From: Phylloscopus collybita
Taxonomy: Eukaryota; Chordata; Aves; Passeriformes; Phylloscopidae
Direction: 5' to 3'
DNA: 64,000 nucleotides
NCBI GenBank assembly: GCA_027886175.1
Contig: JAJNNQ010000137.1
Location: 35,078,001 to 35,142,000, forward strand
A program made the position numbers and the translations under genes. The notes under the pieces are model-generated. The model ran no database searches and had not been told where the DNA came from. It saw only the letters and a list, made by a program, of their open reading frames with translations. Below are positions 50,651 through 64,000 of this stretch, one piece after another (the stretch's first letter is position 1; each line of letters starts with the position of its first letter).

Positions 50651-53600
50651 TTTATATTACTGTATCCAGATTTCTTCCTTGATAGCACAAACAGTCCTAA
50701 AAGCCTAAGTTGAGATTAACCAAAACCTTCAAACTAGAATGTAACCAATTAATTTTGTCAATAATGTAATTAATTCTATCAGAATATCCTGGTGTTTTTA
50801 TGCCTAGGATAATTTTCTGAATTCTTAAAATTAACAATTTTAAGTATAGATATGGCATATAGGGTTCCACAATAACAGTTAATAAATATAGGTCCACATT
50901 TGCATCTAGAGTCCCCTTTATGTGCTAATCATGATCATTCCACACCTGCACCCCTAAGGGCATGAAGGCAGTTACTATTTATTCCATTTTTTCTTAACAT
51001 TTAACAGCGATCAAAGCTAATGCAGGTAAATATTATAGTGGGATCTGAAGCCATAATTGAAGTTTTATGTTATTGGACCCTTTGGTGAGGAATCCTTTGC
51101 CAGATGGTCATTGATCTCAACAAACCTAGCAAGAATCTTCCAGCAGTGATGCTCTCCTCCCTGAAGAAATCAGGGTGAAAAGCTTAAGTTAGTGGTACTT
51201 TTGGCCTGAATGCAGCGGTCAGGTCCACACAGCCAGCTTCCCACTGCAGGTGTGGTGGGTGAGTAGATTCCATGCAAATCCAAGCACAGCTTGTTCACAT
51301 TGATAACCTTGGCTGAAGTTACACCTTTGCTCACCAGTTCACTAAATAGCCTGTATATTGCAGGAAACTCGAGTGATCTGTCTAAATTTAGCACTAAGAG
51401 TTCCTTTATTGTAAGTGAAGAGAAAGGGGCCCAAGGAAACGCAAGGAGAGGTGTTATGTCTTACGGCCATTCAGTCTTCCTCTGTGGGCCAACAATTATT
51501 GGCCTGTAATGCCAATTGCTTTCAGGATCTGTTTCCCAGTGGTATTTTAAGGCTTAACCTTTTATAGCAAAAGGTGTTTTTTAATGCAGAACATCCAGGA
51601 AGTTTCCTGAAGTTACTCTGGGAATTAATCCAAAGAACAGGACAAATCCTGGCAAAAGGCCAGCCCTCCCTTTGAGCCACCTGGGTTGGGGCTGCTCTCA
51701 GGCAAGCACTCTTAGTAAAGGTTTTCTCCTCAAATGGTGCTTTGCCTGCATGTAGCTATTTCAGGCTGTGGACAAAGCTAAATTGGAAAGTTATGCTCTG
51801 AGAAGCTTGGCTCCACTCTAATTATATATTTAGTTACCACCATTATTGCAATATTAGAAATATGTTTCAAAGTGGAACAACAGCCTGCACTTTATGTGCA
51901 GTTTGCTAGCTCCTACCTCAGACAATGTTTACCTCAGTGAGCGCATGAAATACTTCTGAAGCCCAGAGGAAGCTTCTCCCAGCCAAACCCAGCAAGAAGA
52001 GAGGTCCTTTACCCTAAATTCCTGCTAAAGAAGTTCAGCAATTTGGCTGCCAATGGGCATAATGATTTGGGTCACTGCAACACAGGTGACTGAGCAACCC
52101 ATTTATGGTGACCTTTCCTGTGAATATGCCAGAAGGTTTGAAAATGGTAGAAAAATACCCCTGTGAACTGGAGGGTGGCTTAATGAGTTTCTCTGTGTAC
52201 AACAGTGAGCCTGCCTGATTTTTGCACAGTTTTTATCCTGATGATTGCAGCTGGATGGAAATAGAAAACAAAAGATCCAGTCTTTTTTGTCCTGAAAGTG
52301 GATTTTTTAGTATACTCTATTACAGTTACCATGATGCTGTAGTTACTGGTTTTCTGTAAAATAGATGTAAACTGTCTGTTACAGGCTAATGAGAAGCAGA
52401 CGTTGTCCAGGAAAAAAATCCAGGTGCACACAACCTGCAACACTAGGCTTTCTGCTGCTGTGCCAGGGCTGCCACATCTGCATGGAGCAGGGCAACCTCA
52501 GCTGCAGGGCAGGAAAGAAAAGATTGCCTTATCTTTTACTGATTTGGGAATTTTTGAGACAAGGCACCTGCACACCTTGATCAAAGATGTTTTACTTCAT
52601 GTACATGAGAGCATTTTCAGAGCAGACAGCAGGGTCACAGCTGGCAGCATCACACACTGGCTCAGATTAGATTCTTGTAAATGCAGGTTTTCCAGGGCCC
52701 TCCACTCCCTCCATCAACCTCCACAGCTGAATGGGGTTCAGCTGGGAAACCAAAAGGCTTTGCTTGCATTAAATACTGTGGCTTAGTGTGCAACGAACAT
52801 TTTGGTTAAAACCAAAAATTAACAGATTTTGGCACATTCTTTGGCTACAGGTCCCTGATGGATGAAAGCTACTGTGACCAGTGCAAGAAAATGTGGTGGT
52901 TTTTTTCTCTCTAGAAAACTACAGTCAGACTCGCTGCAGTTCACCAGGTACACCTGTCTCCTCGTGAGGACAGGGTAGAGGCTACACCAAACACTCAAAC
53001 TCTTTGTTTGGTGAAGCCAGAGCAGTATTTAATGGGGCAAACATTTTTTATTAGCAAAAAATGATATGTTTCTTTTCTATGAACCTACCCATTTACTGAT
53101 GGTAGACTAAAAATGCCTCGGTGTATTTAGGTGTGTTGTCCCTTACTGAGACAGCATGTGCTGCTGGTATGTGCTCTGTACTGGTAGTGCATGCTGTTTT
53201 GCAGCACCCTCTGATAGCTGGCACACAGGAACACTGAAAAAGGTGGGAGGTTCTCTTTATGAGACTACCCCTGGTGAAGAATGAAACCATAGCAATGTAT
53301 ATTTATTTCTTTTGTTACTTTTGTAATAAGTAGCAGGACGTCTGCACAGCAGAACCTTGCTTTATTTCTGTAATTCAATGGGGTCTCCATAGATTGGCAC
53401 TGAAATTGATTAGCCACTGTAATCTGGCATCATAATGGCATCACCAGGAGGTCCTTCTGTGCATATGCAAGGCCCATTACCCAAACACCCACCTCCTTCT
53501 GCTATGGTGGTTCTACCTAATAATGACTTTTTAATGAGTTTTTCCAGAGCAAAGGGTTTTTCTTCTAAATCCAACATTTTAATGACATTTTTTATGGCAT

Positions 53601-56600
53601 AATCAGAGGTCTCCTCTGACTGCTCAACTGTTTGTAGTATTACAGTGCCTAATTGTGAATCTCAGTAGCAGAGAGTAAGTGCTTTACCTTACCTGGCTGT
53701 AGAGCTTAGAAATCCCACAGAAGACAAAGGCAGGGGTGTGCAAGGGAGAGCTAAAAAAATAGGCAATACCCTGCCCAGTGCAGAGGGCTTCACCTCTGTA
53801 GCAGACAGAACCCTGGCAGATGAGGGCAGGCAGACAACACAGGTCTCTGTGCAGCTGCCCAGCCTGTGGCTCTGAGTGCAGCACTGAGGCCAGGGTGCCA
53901 GGCAGACATCTCCATTACACAGGAGGATTTTGAGCGGATGAACTGCCAGACTGTCCTAAGCTGTCACCAGCTGCCACCGTCTTGTTTTATAACTTACTTA
54001 ATTTCCTTTTATTTCCCCCTCAAAATTGCTTTCCCTCCCTTTTAGAGTGAGGATTAGCAAGTTGCCCACTTTTTCATTTATGAATGCAATTTTAATCACA
54101 ACCCTTTTTATATGAATGACAAATGCTTCTGCAAAGAGGGAGAACTGTTTTTAAATCCTTGTTTCATACAACATTCTGTGCTAAATGAATCTTTGCCAGT
54201 TTTTCTTCAACTCGTCTGTCCCACCCAAACCCCTCTGCTCAGAGGGAGACCTCAGGTCCCACTTTTGGTACTGTTTTCAGACACTGTAGGCTATTGGTAC
54301 CTCGCTGTGCTAACCCAGATTTGCAGGGGAATGCTTTGAGAGGCTGAGCAGACAGACTGAAGCCCTGTCTGTTGGTGGGACAGACAAATGCTTAGAAACA
54401 CCTTCTCATGGCTGAGACGGTAAAGGGGCTGTCTCAGCCCTCTCCTGGCCATTTGGCCTGGGGCAGCCCTGTCTGTGCTGCTGGGTGCAGGGCACCTGCT
54501 GACAGCACTCTGGTTCACCTCCACCTCTCAGGCCCATTGAGAAGTCCTCAGGTGAGCATGCAGCAAACCTTTCAGTTCCAGCCCCTGGCTTTCTTTTATG
54601 CATCAGTAGCATTGTCCTTCTGGGTTTAATTTTTTGTCTTTCCTGTCTGATTAGTTTGTTCGACACAAGGCTTTGTGGTTGGCTCAGCACAGAAAACATT
54701 CAGGGTTTTGCTGTAAATTTGGTCCAGTTATTTTATCTGCTGTTGAATCTGCATCTGCTGCTTCCTTTGCTCAGCAGCCCCACCTCGGCTGCTCTCTGCC
54801 CGGGTTAAACAGGACCTCTGCCACCTCCAGCCCTGTGCAACAGCATTTGAAGCCCTCCCTGAGCAGAGATTAACATTCATTTGCTTGATGTGATGGTTCA
54901 TAGCTCTGACAGGCTCTTTGCACAGCACAGCGCTCTGGCCTGGGGCACGTAGGACACAACCTTTACAGGTCTCAGAGACGTCCTCCCGCAGACAGCCATG
55001 CAGAGGATGTGCAGCACAGCACTCTTGCTCCCTGGAGGAGGCTGCTGCAGGCTCAGCACTGAGTATTTGCAGCACAGGATGGCTCTGTGGTGGTGCTTTT
55101 GCAGTGGCTGTTCCCTCCTGATGGAGTGGCTCCTCTTTGTACACAGGGATGGCTCTGCTTCTTTCATTCAGGTCTTCATTTACTCTCATGACACAGTGGT
55201 GTTTCCAAAAGGGACTGGATCTGTGTGTCTCTACCAGCTTCCCCTGGCACTGTTGGCACTGTGGGAGGGACAGGGATGTCTGCTGGGGACACTGGAAGGC
55301 TGAGCTGGAGAAGGCATTCAGACAGTGCCTTTTTTCTCCATTGGCTGTGCCACTGGGCATAAGCTCCCAAAATATTTTTCACAGGGAGAAAAAGCTTCAG
55401 TGGGGTAAACGGTGAGAGCAGGAAAGCTTTCTGGTAGCAGACAAGGTGCTGTGGAGTTCAGCTGAGAAGATCGGGGTTTGGGGTTAAGGTGCCACATTTC
55501 CCTCCAGGCAGCAGGATCTCTTTTAGTGTCTCTCCCAATATCCCAGCATGGGTTTGGCCCTTTACATTTGTGGCTTAAGTGCAGATTTCCCTGATGTTTC
55601 AGTACCAGTCTTATTTTCTTTACTGTGACCAAATTGAACCACTATTTATAAACTAAATTCCCCTTCTCAATAAATACACAAAGATAAGGGATTTGCTTTG
55701 GCCATGGTGTCTGAAAGCTCTCACAGTTCAGCTCAGTAAAATGAGGATTGTTTGGGCTGGAACTGCCCAAAACGTGCTTTTCCAGCTCTATTGATGAGAA
55801 TACTTCTAATAAAGCCTTTCTTTTGTCTTGACATCTGCTCAGCTCACAGCTTTAATCATGTGAGAATTGGAGGTCTCATGAAAGAAAAGTACAAAAAAAA
55901 AAAAAAAAAAAAGAGCAGACCTTCATTTTTAAACCAATCTTCAGACAGGTTTTGGCAATGAGGAGCCAGCTGGTCCCCTTGGAAGGGAGAACAGTTTTAG
56001 TACAGTGGGGCCATCAAGTGATGGTGGCTTTTCAGGCTGCATCGAGTCAACGTGTGTCATTTGGGCGTTGTCCTCTCTGCAGGAACAGGATCACAGGCTA
56101 TACACAGCTGTAAATCCTTGTCTTTTCACATACTTCTGCTCCTGCTCCTTGACCCTTTTCTCCTTCCAGCTGTGTGCAAAAGGGCATTTTCTGTGCTCTG
56201 ACCCTCTGTGCAAAAGCTCTTTTTTCCCCATTTGCCCCTCTGTCCTCCAGTGCCTTCACCCACTTGTTTCCTTCCCATATTACTCCCCACAGCCCACTGC
56301 CCCTCCTGGCTCCCTCTGCAGCCCCTGTGCTCACTGGGGAATGTGGCTGAGTATGTCCTGGTTTTGAGGAGAATCATTTCAGGACAGGAATGTATGTGAA
56401 TGGATCTGCACTGGAATCATCTGCAGCAATGACAGCACCTTTTGTTTCTCCCATGTGCACATTAACTTTATCAGCCATTAGACCTTGAAATTGCATTCTA
56501 CCCTTAAATACACTGTTGGGAAATGAATTCAGCTGGGTAAACTGCAGCTCTCTTCTAATGTATATAGGCTCAGGACAGCTGGTGTTTAAATTTCGCTTTA

Positions 56601-59600
56601 GTGTACACATTCTTATGGGCCACAAAGTGTGTGTGTGCAGTTCAGAAAGGAAAAAAAAAAGGACTTTGCTGCAAGGAGATCACTTGTAAATATTGAGCAA
56701 GTGCATATGAATTTTGGAGTGTAATTAGTATGATGAAGTTGGTGTTTACTCAAGGAAGTTCGTTTGGCAAAAGTGTGTTTGAGAGATGTGTCTGTAGGAA
56801 TTGTATTGAAAGACCTGGGTTACGTCTGTCTTCTGAAATGAATCCTCTGCTCCATCCATCCTGATGAGCAATCCTGAGGTATGGAACTCCTTACAGTACA
56901 AAGTAATTCATTTTTTTTAATATTAGCTTGCTGGGTGGATATATTCGAACCCTATAGCCCATGCCACGAGTGTGTAGTAAAATCTACCACGACCATCTTC
57001 AAAGAAGATAAATCTGAAAGACTTGGCATGTCTAAATGTCACACGTAAAAAGCATGAAAGAAATAAGGGGACAGAGCTTAAACAGCAGAAAGAGAGGACA
57101 GCATCTTTTCCACAAAAGTGCAAGGGTTTCCTTCTCACACATGTCCTCCCTTTTAAAACACTGATGTAAATCAACATTAGAGAATTAGAAATATGGTTGC
57201 ACATCGGCCTTCATGACCACACAGATAATAACTTATGGTCTCATGCTGAGCAGATCTTACATTCACACCCTCCTGCTGTGCCTGTTACATGAAGTGAGGA
57301 ACTTTGATTCTAAATAATTTGATTAGTAAAAATCAGGACAAATTTTAAGAAACTCATTAAAAGAGTCTAAACAGATTTTTATATCAGGTAATATGTATGT
57401 AACTGAAGTCAGGTTTGTATCTGATTAAATATAAAAGGTGTGAATATTAGAAAAAAGTCATATACACTCATATATTGTTGGTTTCTAGGCTGGGTCTGTG
57501 GATAACACTGTAAGCATTTTTGGATATGAATGAAGTGTACAGCAGCAGGGAACATTACACATTAATGCTGATTAAATTCTCATAAAAGCTCATTAAAATA
57601 GTAGTAGAAACTACTGTGCTGAGTAGTACAAACAGAATATGTGGATATATTTATAAAATCTCTGGAATGCTTTCTTCAATACTGTTTCTGATCTTAAGAA
57701 AAAACATAACATAGAAAAGATTCAAGAAAGAATAACAGAATTAGAGATTTGATGACACTGGCATTTACAAAAGAGAATACAAAACCAGGGTATCCTGTGG
57801 AGAAAGACAATGCAGTGAGAACTTGATTTATTATGATGGGTATATCACAGATCAGTTGGTCCTTTAAACTGTATTTTTTAAATTAAGGAACAGAATGATG
57901 CTTACGTGAAAGGACAGTGAAATTGTAAGCACCAAAAAGACTCCCACAGGAAGTTTGTAGTGGACAGTGCTGGAAGAGGTCATCTGAGCAGGCATCGGCG
58001 CAGAATTTGAACAAAAAGAAAGAACAGGTGATGTGTTCTCAGTCAGCACCATGGGGACACTCATTCTCCCAAAAATGGGTGCAGAAATAAGCAAAGAGGA
58101 GTGAAAACAAATCCTGGAATGGCCTTTGAGGCCTGTCATGTCCGTGGCATCATAGATGGAAAAAAAGAAGTGTAAGTACATTCCAGGATGGGAGGCCAGA
58201 GGAAATATTGTGGTCATAGAACCAGATTTGTTTAAAGTTAATTCCTCCACTCCACATCCACACAGAATTCAGCTGTGTGATGCCTTTCATTTGAAGCCAT
58301 TGGAGTCAATAGCAATTCTAGCTATATCATATATACAACAGTTTAAGATTACTGAGAATACATGAGCTGCATACTGATTATTATGTCAATGTGTATTCAT
58401 AGTCTGCTTGTAATATGCCCTCCTTTCATATCACATGAAGTCTCTGCTCACCTTCAGTATCTATGTCTTGGTTTACACTGCCACTGACTTAACAGAATAT
58501 TTGTGACATAAGTATTCTAATTAATGACCTTAAGACACAGTCAAAACTTTTTCATAAAGTTATTTTTGGAATGTTGGTTTTGGGGAGTTGTGTTGCTCTT
58601 ATTGTAGCAAATTTCTTAATTTTCAGGTGACATGCTAATTTAAACGAGGCTCTGCTTGTAATATATAATCAACTAAAACAACACTTTACTTAACTGCGCT
58701 TTTCAGACCCATATTGCATTTTTAAATATGCCTTCAGCAGGATGGTGTTATCTTTTCATTTTTCAGTTGACAATTGGCAGTGTCAATTCCCCTTAGTCCT
58801 GGTCTCCAGTGGCTGTCAATGCCCTCCTTTTTACTGCTTTATCTGAGGGCACAATTAAACCTCATATCCACCTGTGGCCCTAGGTTTGTCCTCACCCAGA
58901 CACTGGAAGATACCATTGCTGCAGCTCTTTCTGGCAAAACTTGAAGCTATGTTTCTTCCATATTTTATCCTGGCTCCTGCTGCTTCTACCCTTGACTTAC
59001 TCCAGAACCTGGTCCAGTGTGGGCTTCTTGACTTCTCTACCTGCAATGTCTGACCACACTCCTGACCTGTCCTCTGCTCTCTTGTGCTTGCTGTTTCTCT
59101 GGTCCAATGCCCAACCTGGACTTCCTGGTCATACCTGGATTCAGTGCAGCTTCTGCAGTGATTTTGGTTGTGCCACTGTAGCACAGTGTCCCAGGTCTCA
59201 AGCATGAGCCCAACCTTGCTATAAGCACCAAAACAACCTGGTAGAACACTAAACATCCACAGCAGGCTGGGGAGTTCAGCCTAGTATGTGTTTCCCCAGC
59301 AGCATCTGGCAGCCCCAGACTGTGATCCCTCCCAGCTCTCAGCTCCCCCTCCCCTGGAGGTGGTGATGCAGAGGTTTTGTGCCGTGGAGCTTTGGGGTAT
59401 TTCCAGACCTTGCTAACTCCATCCCCTGGTACCTGCCTTCAATGAGGACTTCTGCAGTTTCCAGAGACAGTGCCTGCTCCTACTTTCATGTCTCAAACAT
59501 CCTCCAAAGATGAGCACTGGATTAAGTAATGGCACCTTGTGCTAGCTGCTGGGGTGTGGCAGCCTCATTTAAGAGGGGTCGTTTGTACCCACCCGGAAGA

Positions 59601-62498
59601 TGCGCTGCCTTTTGCAGCAGTTTAAACATTATTATTCTGTCAGTGAGGAAAGAGAGGAAAGTATCCACAGTTGCAGCTACACCTGTGGAAGGTACCAGTA
59701 TTGCACCTGCTGTTCCATCTTTAGGCTGATTTATTCTGTAGAGAAAAGCTTGTGGAAAGCGGAGATTCACATTCTTCACGGAGATCTATGCACAAAAATC
59801 AAGGTATTTAGCAATCCCTCTATAGTCAGCTAATCCTTAACTCATACCTAGTTCTAGGAGGTCTAGGAGCCCTCTGACAGCTGTAATGGTGTTCTCTGAA
59901 GGTAAGGAAGATAGTTGTGTGGGCTGAATGGCTTGTTCCATAAAGTCTCTTTGTCAGAAGGCAATTAGTTAAGCTATTTAGATGTCTAGCTCTTAGATAT
60001 CTTATTCCTATTGAGATTGATGCAAACTGAGTGCTTAAGTAGCTTATTATGTCAATTGTTTTCAGGAGGTTTGAGGAAAAGTAACAAAAAAAATATACCC
60101 CCCCTTTTTTTTTTTTCTGAAACCTACTCAAATCCCACTTGCTAACAAAACCATTTAATTTTCAAGTGATAAAAACCAAAAAAATTTCCAAAAGAGAAAA
60201 TTATCTGCAAAAATGTTTTTGTGTGAGAACTCTTTTTTTTTCTAAGGTAGTTTTAATGCCCGTTCCTCCGAGAACATACGATCCTTTTTATGCTAATTTC
60301 TGAAATAAAAGAAATCCTGAGAATCCAGTGCATGGTGATTTGACAAAGGGAGAAGGGATATGCTAGTGCAAAATAAACAGATGTAATTAAATGTATGTAC
60401 ATCTTTGCAGTGCCAAGGAAAGAAAGGAGAAAGTTCTTACACTGGAAAAATGCTGGAATTAGTTTTGTAAAATTTAGGCTCTCTAGTTTTTATCCTTTTG
60501 GAGAAATAAACCCCAAAAGAAAGTCCAGAATTTGAAAAAGTGAAACAAACCCCCAAGGACATAGGCAGGCATTCTGATAAATCCAATGGGATTGCTTCTG
60601 CAGGACCTCCCTTTGCCTCCTACAAACGCAGTTTGTGGAGACATCCTCTCTGTTCATGCTGCACTTTCTCCAGCATCGTCTGCTCACGTTCCTAAATCAC
60701 CTCTGCTCTCTCCATGTTACATCTTCCTTGGAACCCAGACTCTGCACCTGGGGCAGGAGCCCCAGGGACGCCCTCCAGCCTCAAGGACAGCACTCAGCAC
60801 TGGTGCACCTCAGGCACCCCAGGTATCTCCCTGGATGGCAGCTCCAGTGAGTCCCTTGCCTCCCATGCTCCAGCTGCCTGCCCAGAAATCATACTTAAGT
60901 GGAAAGCAAACTGAGAAGAACAGAGAATTGGGCTGAGGTCCAGGATACCCATTTGTAGAGCTGTTGCCACATTAACCTCCCTCCAAAGCCAGGAGTGTGC
61001 TTCCTTTTGCTTTACCCAAAATAATTCATGAGATTCTTAAAATGTATCCTGCATGTACTAAACAGGGAAAGCCATAGAGCACACCTGAAAGATGGCATGA
61101 GAAAATAGGATATCTGAGGAGGTGCTAACAATTTTATTGGGTCTTAATGACAGAGGGAAAATTTTAAAGCTGCTGGAAGACAGAGATTTCTTTTTCCCCA
61201 AGTGTAACAACATGCTCCTCCCAGGCACGCAGCATGGAGGTGTGCAGCCCTTGGCTGGTCTGCACACAAAAATGATGCTGAAAACCCTCCAGTGAGGCCC
61301 TGCAGAAGAAGCTCAGGCAGCAGTTTGGTGTGCAGCAGCCCATGTGACACCATGCATGCCTGCTCACCTGTGCAGGGCCTCACTACAAGTGAAGCACCCC
61401 AGCAGAGGTACTGCAGGCTCCTCATAATTGCCTGTAGACTGGCTGCCTTCTGGGAATTCTTGTTTTACAAGTTTTAAAAAACAAGCCCTCCACCAAACCA
61501 GCTCTCCAGAGAGTCTGGCATGTTGTCAATCCTGAAATGTCTGCAGGCTTTTAGTCCTGTCTGAGGCTGTGTGTGTAGAAGCTTATTCTGTATTTCAAGT
61601 TTACAAGCATGCACATGCCTCTGTCTTGACACGTAAGTTAGTCACACCAGTTTTTCTCCCATGCAGAAGCCCAGGTACTCAGAGTCAACAGCTCTACCTG
61701 CAAAAAACAGGTTTTATAGTATTATACACAATACACAGGCACATGAGAGCATAAATGCACGTACAGTGGACAACCGATTGCATTTCATCTTCCACAACTA
61801 ACCCATATTTTCCTAGAGAGACATCTGACCTGCATGTGACATAATCCTCAATGCACTCTTGGTACAGCAAGCCCAACAGATACAGTTATCTTGAGGCTCA
61901 ATAGTAAAAAGCTTGAAGTACAACAAAACTGCTGTTGCCTCAGCAAGTGAAACATGCTCTGTGTAGCATATGCCTGCTTATGCCGTGCCCTTGGTCAGGC
62001 ACAGACGCAGCTGTCACTGATTGTGCACCTTGTACATCAACAAATCGAACACCGACCTTCCAGCTGCTCAGAGAACGAAATATTACACTGTGAAGGAAAC
62101 TCATAGGCTTCTGAAGGCAGAACACATGAAGGTAAATAGTTCCAAGGACAGTACAAAGAATTTCTCCCCCCCCAGTTACAGTAGCCGCAGTAAACTTGCT
62201 TGTTAAAAAGATTATTTCTTCTAATATGCAGTTAATGGTCCTCTGCTTGGCATGCTCTTGCACTGCCTTGTGATTTATGAACCGTTTCCATTTTAGGCAA
62301 TGAAATTTTGACATGTGACATGGGATGTATGGAACAATTGCCCTTGGGGCTAATTCTAAGCAAATCAGTCTGGAGCCTGGCTGTTGCCAAAAGCTTCAAA
62401 TGGGTGCATCCTGTCCTCGGCAATCCCTTTCATGCTATGTGATCTCTTTAGGGGCATTAGCTGCTTGGGATGCATAAACTTCCGTTTATTATTTTCAG
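50651..62498. other. Intergenic, no gene recognised
   Basis: Nearly 12 kb hold only a poly-A run at 55893 and scattered open frames. The longest (54728-55360, minus, 210 codons) is in GC-richer sequence and has no recognisable domain, signal peptide or repeat. Confidence 0.45.
55893..55912. repeat. Poly-A run
   Basis: Twenty A residues. No associated element is recognised. Confidence 0.9.
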
Positions 62499-62563
62499 TA
62501 GCAACTGATATTTTCAAAGAAGAAGGAGATGCTAAGAAGGAGATAATTACTTCTGAAGTAGTG
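62499..62563 (+). other. Weak candidate coding exon
   Basis: A T-rich acceptor (TTATTATTTTCAG) is followed by 65 nt that are open in one frame for 21 codons of acidic and lysine-rich residues (A-T-D-I-F-K-E-E-G-D-A-K-K-E). It ends at GTG|GTATGA. The composition is protein-like, but there is no partner exon with matching phase nearby and I do not recognise the protein. Chance is a real possibility. Confidence 0.2.
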
Positions 62564-64000
62564 GTATGAGCGACTGACATGCAAATCAGCCCTTAATACG
62601 GTTCATCTGCCCCTCTGAAGAGATCTCCAGCATCAGGAAGCCCCCAGGGGGCATAGCTACTGCATCTGCCCCCACGGCCTGGGGGCTGGCATTTTGGCAT
62701 TCACTCCAAGGTGGCAGCCCTTAGCACTGCTGGAGCAGCCTCCGGGGTTGGCAACCTAATTTATGCCAACCATCAAGTTTCCTCATTTGCAGCTAAGATA
62801 TGGCCAGCACTGCTCTGCAGCAGCAGGGAGTGGCACAGGGGGCCATGTACCTCTTCACCTCCTGTCGCTCACCATCTGTGCCCCTGGGGTCTGTCATGCT
62901 GCCCACAGGATCAGGAGAGGGTGTAGCCACTGTAAAACTGCAGAAATAGCATAATAAGCTCTGACAAATGAGAGAATGGTACAGCTTTACCTCATCCACC
63001 AAGACACCTCCATCCTTCAGAAAGGCAGCTCATTTTACTACTGCCTTTTGAAGCCAGGTGGGATTCTTGAACATGACTGGTGACCCTGGATGCTCTGATC
63101 ATGAAGGATTTACACAGCTGACCTGATTTTCCAAATTAGTGAAAATTAACATTAGTATCCACAGCAGTGGCAGCTTATGGATGTGAGATCATTTTTTTTT
63201 GCCCACAGAGATACAGAAATCACTCTTCTGCCTTTGACTGGAGGTTTCTCTAAACACCTGGACCTTATTTAGTACCTGATAAATGATTTGCAAACTGTTT
63301 GTTAAATTCAGTTAGTGCCAGCAGAGAGAGCCATCTCAAACACATTTTTTGCCTGTCTCAATGTACAATTCAGATTTGGTGTGTCATATGTGAAATAGTC
63401 TGAGCTGTTGATGAACTTAATAAATGTAAGATTTTTCTCATTGCTTTTCTTAAAGCAAGTATTTCATGATTGGTGTTGTTATTACAGACTATTCCAACAG
63501 TTCCACTTTTCAGTAGGGACCACATCAAAACCAAGGAACTCAGAGAAATCATATTGTCCTGGGCTCTTGGTACTTGAAGACTTTCAGAAATCACACAGAA
63601 GTAAGAGGCCTTAGAAATTGTGCAGATAAAGATTTTGCATCCGAATACCAGCATAAAACAGATGATGGGTAAAAAATTATTTCTGATGGTAAGGCTCCTT
63701 GTTCACAGGGTTTTCGTCAGATAATTAGAGGCTTGTTTTTGTTTTAACTTCCAAGAACTTTGTAAGCAGGAGAAGGGCTCAGGAGACCTGGAAACTTTCA
63801 TAGACATTCATTTCATGATCTATAATCATTTGTATCTGCTCCATATGAGAAGCTAGCAATTCTGTGAGTAAAACAAAGTGAGTTTTGAACAATAAATCAC
63901 GTCTTCAATAGTTACTGGGTGTGACACTTTGTAAAGTATTTCAAGGCATAATTCAAGACATGTGCTGGCAGTTCTCCATTTTAGTGTGTTTTCCTGATTT
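62564..64000. other. Intergenic, no gene recognised
   Basis: No exon or repeat was recognised up to the window end. Confidence 0.45.

Noticed and set aside
54728..55360. Longest open frame in the window, 210 codons on the minus strand
   Set aside because: It lies in GC-richer sequence with overlapping open frames on both strands, has no domain, signal peptide, membrane segment or repeat, and a frame this long is not surprising by chance in 64 kb.
56935..56960. TTCGAACC motif resembling a tRNA B box
   Set aside because: No matching A box, anticodon arm or acceptor stem could be folded around it.
57864..58250. 128-codon minus-strand frame with a hydrophobic C-terminal stretch
   Set aside because: No recognisable family, no conserved motif and no splice or promoter context; the hydrophobic segment alone is weak evidence.
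12641..64000. Search for CNOT2, KCNMB4 or RAB3IP coding exons expected near MYRFL
   Set aside because: None of their recognisable segments was seen on either strand.

Overview
The window looks like a stretch of a bird genome, probably a songbird. Evidence for this is the AT-rich vertebrate-style sequence with GT-AG introns, several CR1 LINE fragments on both strands, and solo LTRs resembling families I know to be abundant in songbirds. There are no bacterial or viral gene arrays, and no long uninterrupted coding frames.

One protein-coding gene can be supported. Ten exons on the + strand, between 640 and 12411, splice in phase at every junction into 292 codons plus a stop. They encode a single transmembrane helix followed by a cysteine-rich, N-glycosylatable domain ending in an aromatic-rich tail. 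I read this as the 3' half of a myelin regulatory factor family gene, most likely MYRFL (less likely MYRF). The N-terminal part (DNA-binding domain, self-cleaving chaperone domain) must lie before the start of the window. The gene ends with a short 3' UTR and an AATAAA signal at 12591.

From about 12.6 kb to 64 kb I find no further gene I can name. This stretch holds five CR1 fragments in total across the window (one of them inside the gene), three recognisable LTRs (31.5, 46.2 and 47.2 kb) and a weaker LTR-like remnant at 13.1 kb. It also has microsatellites, two clean hairpins (15.15 and 43.47 kb), a 32-bp perfect AT palindrome (13.0 kb) and one compact CpG-rich block (22.5-22.7 kb). The CpG block could be a promoter. 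A 65-bp exon-like segment at 62.5 kb is a weak candidate for an unplaced exon.

In human the gene after MYRFL is CNOT2, but I recognised no CNOT2 coding exon here. The right-hand 50 kb is therefore best described as intergenic, or as the non-coding 5' part of a neighbouring gene. No clearly new biological system is visible. The points most worth checking are the gene's splice-site peculiarities, the CpG block, the hairpins and the LTR with an exact target-site duplication.
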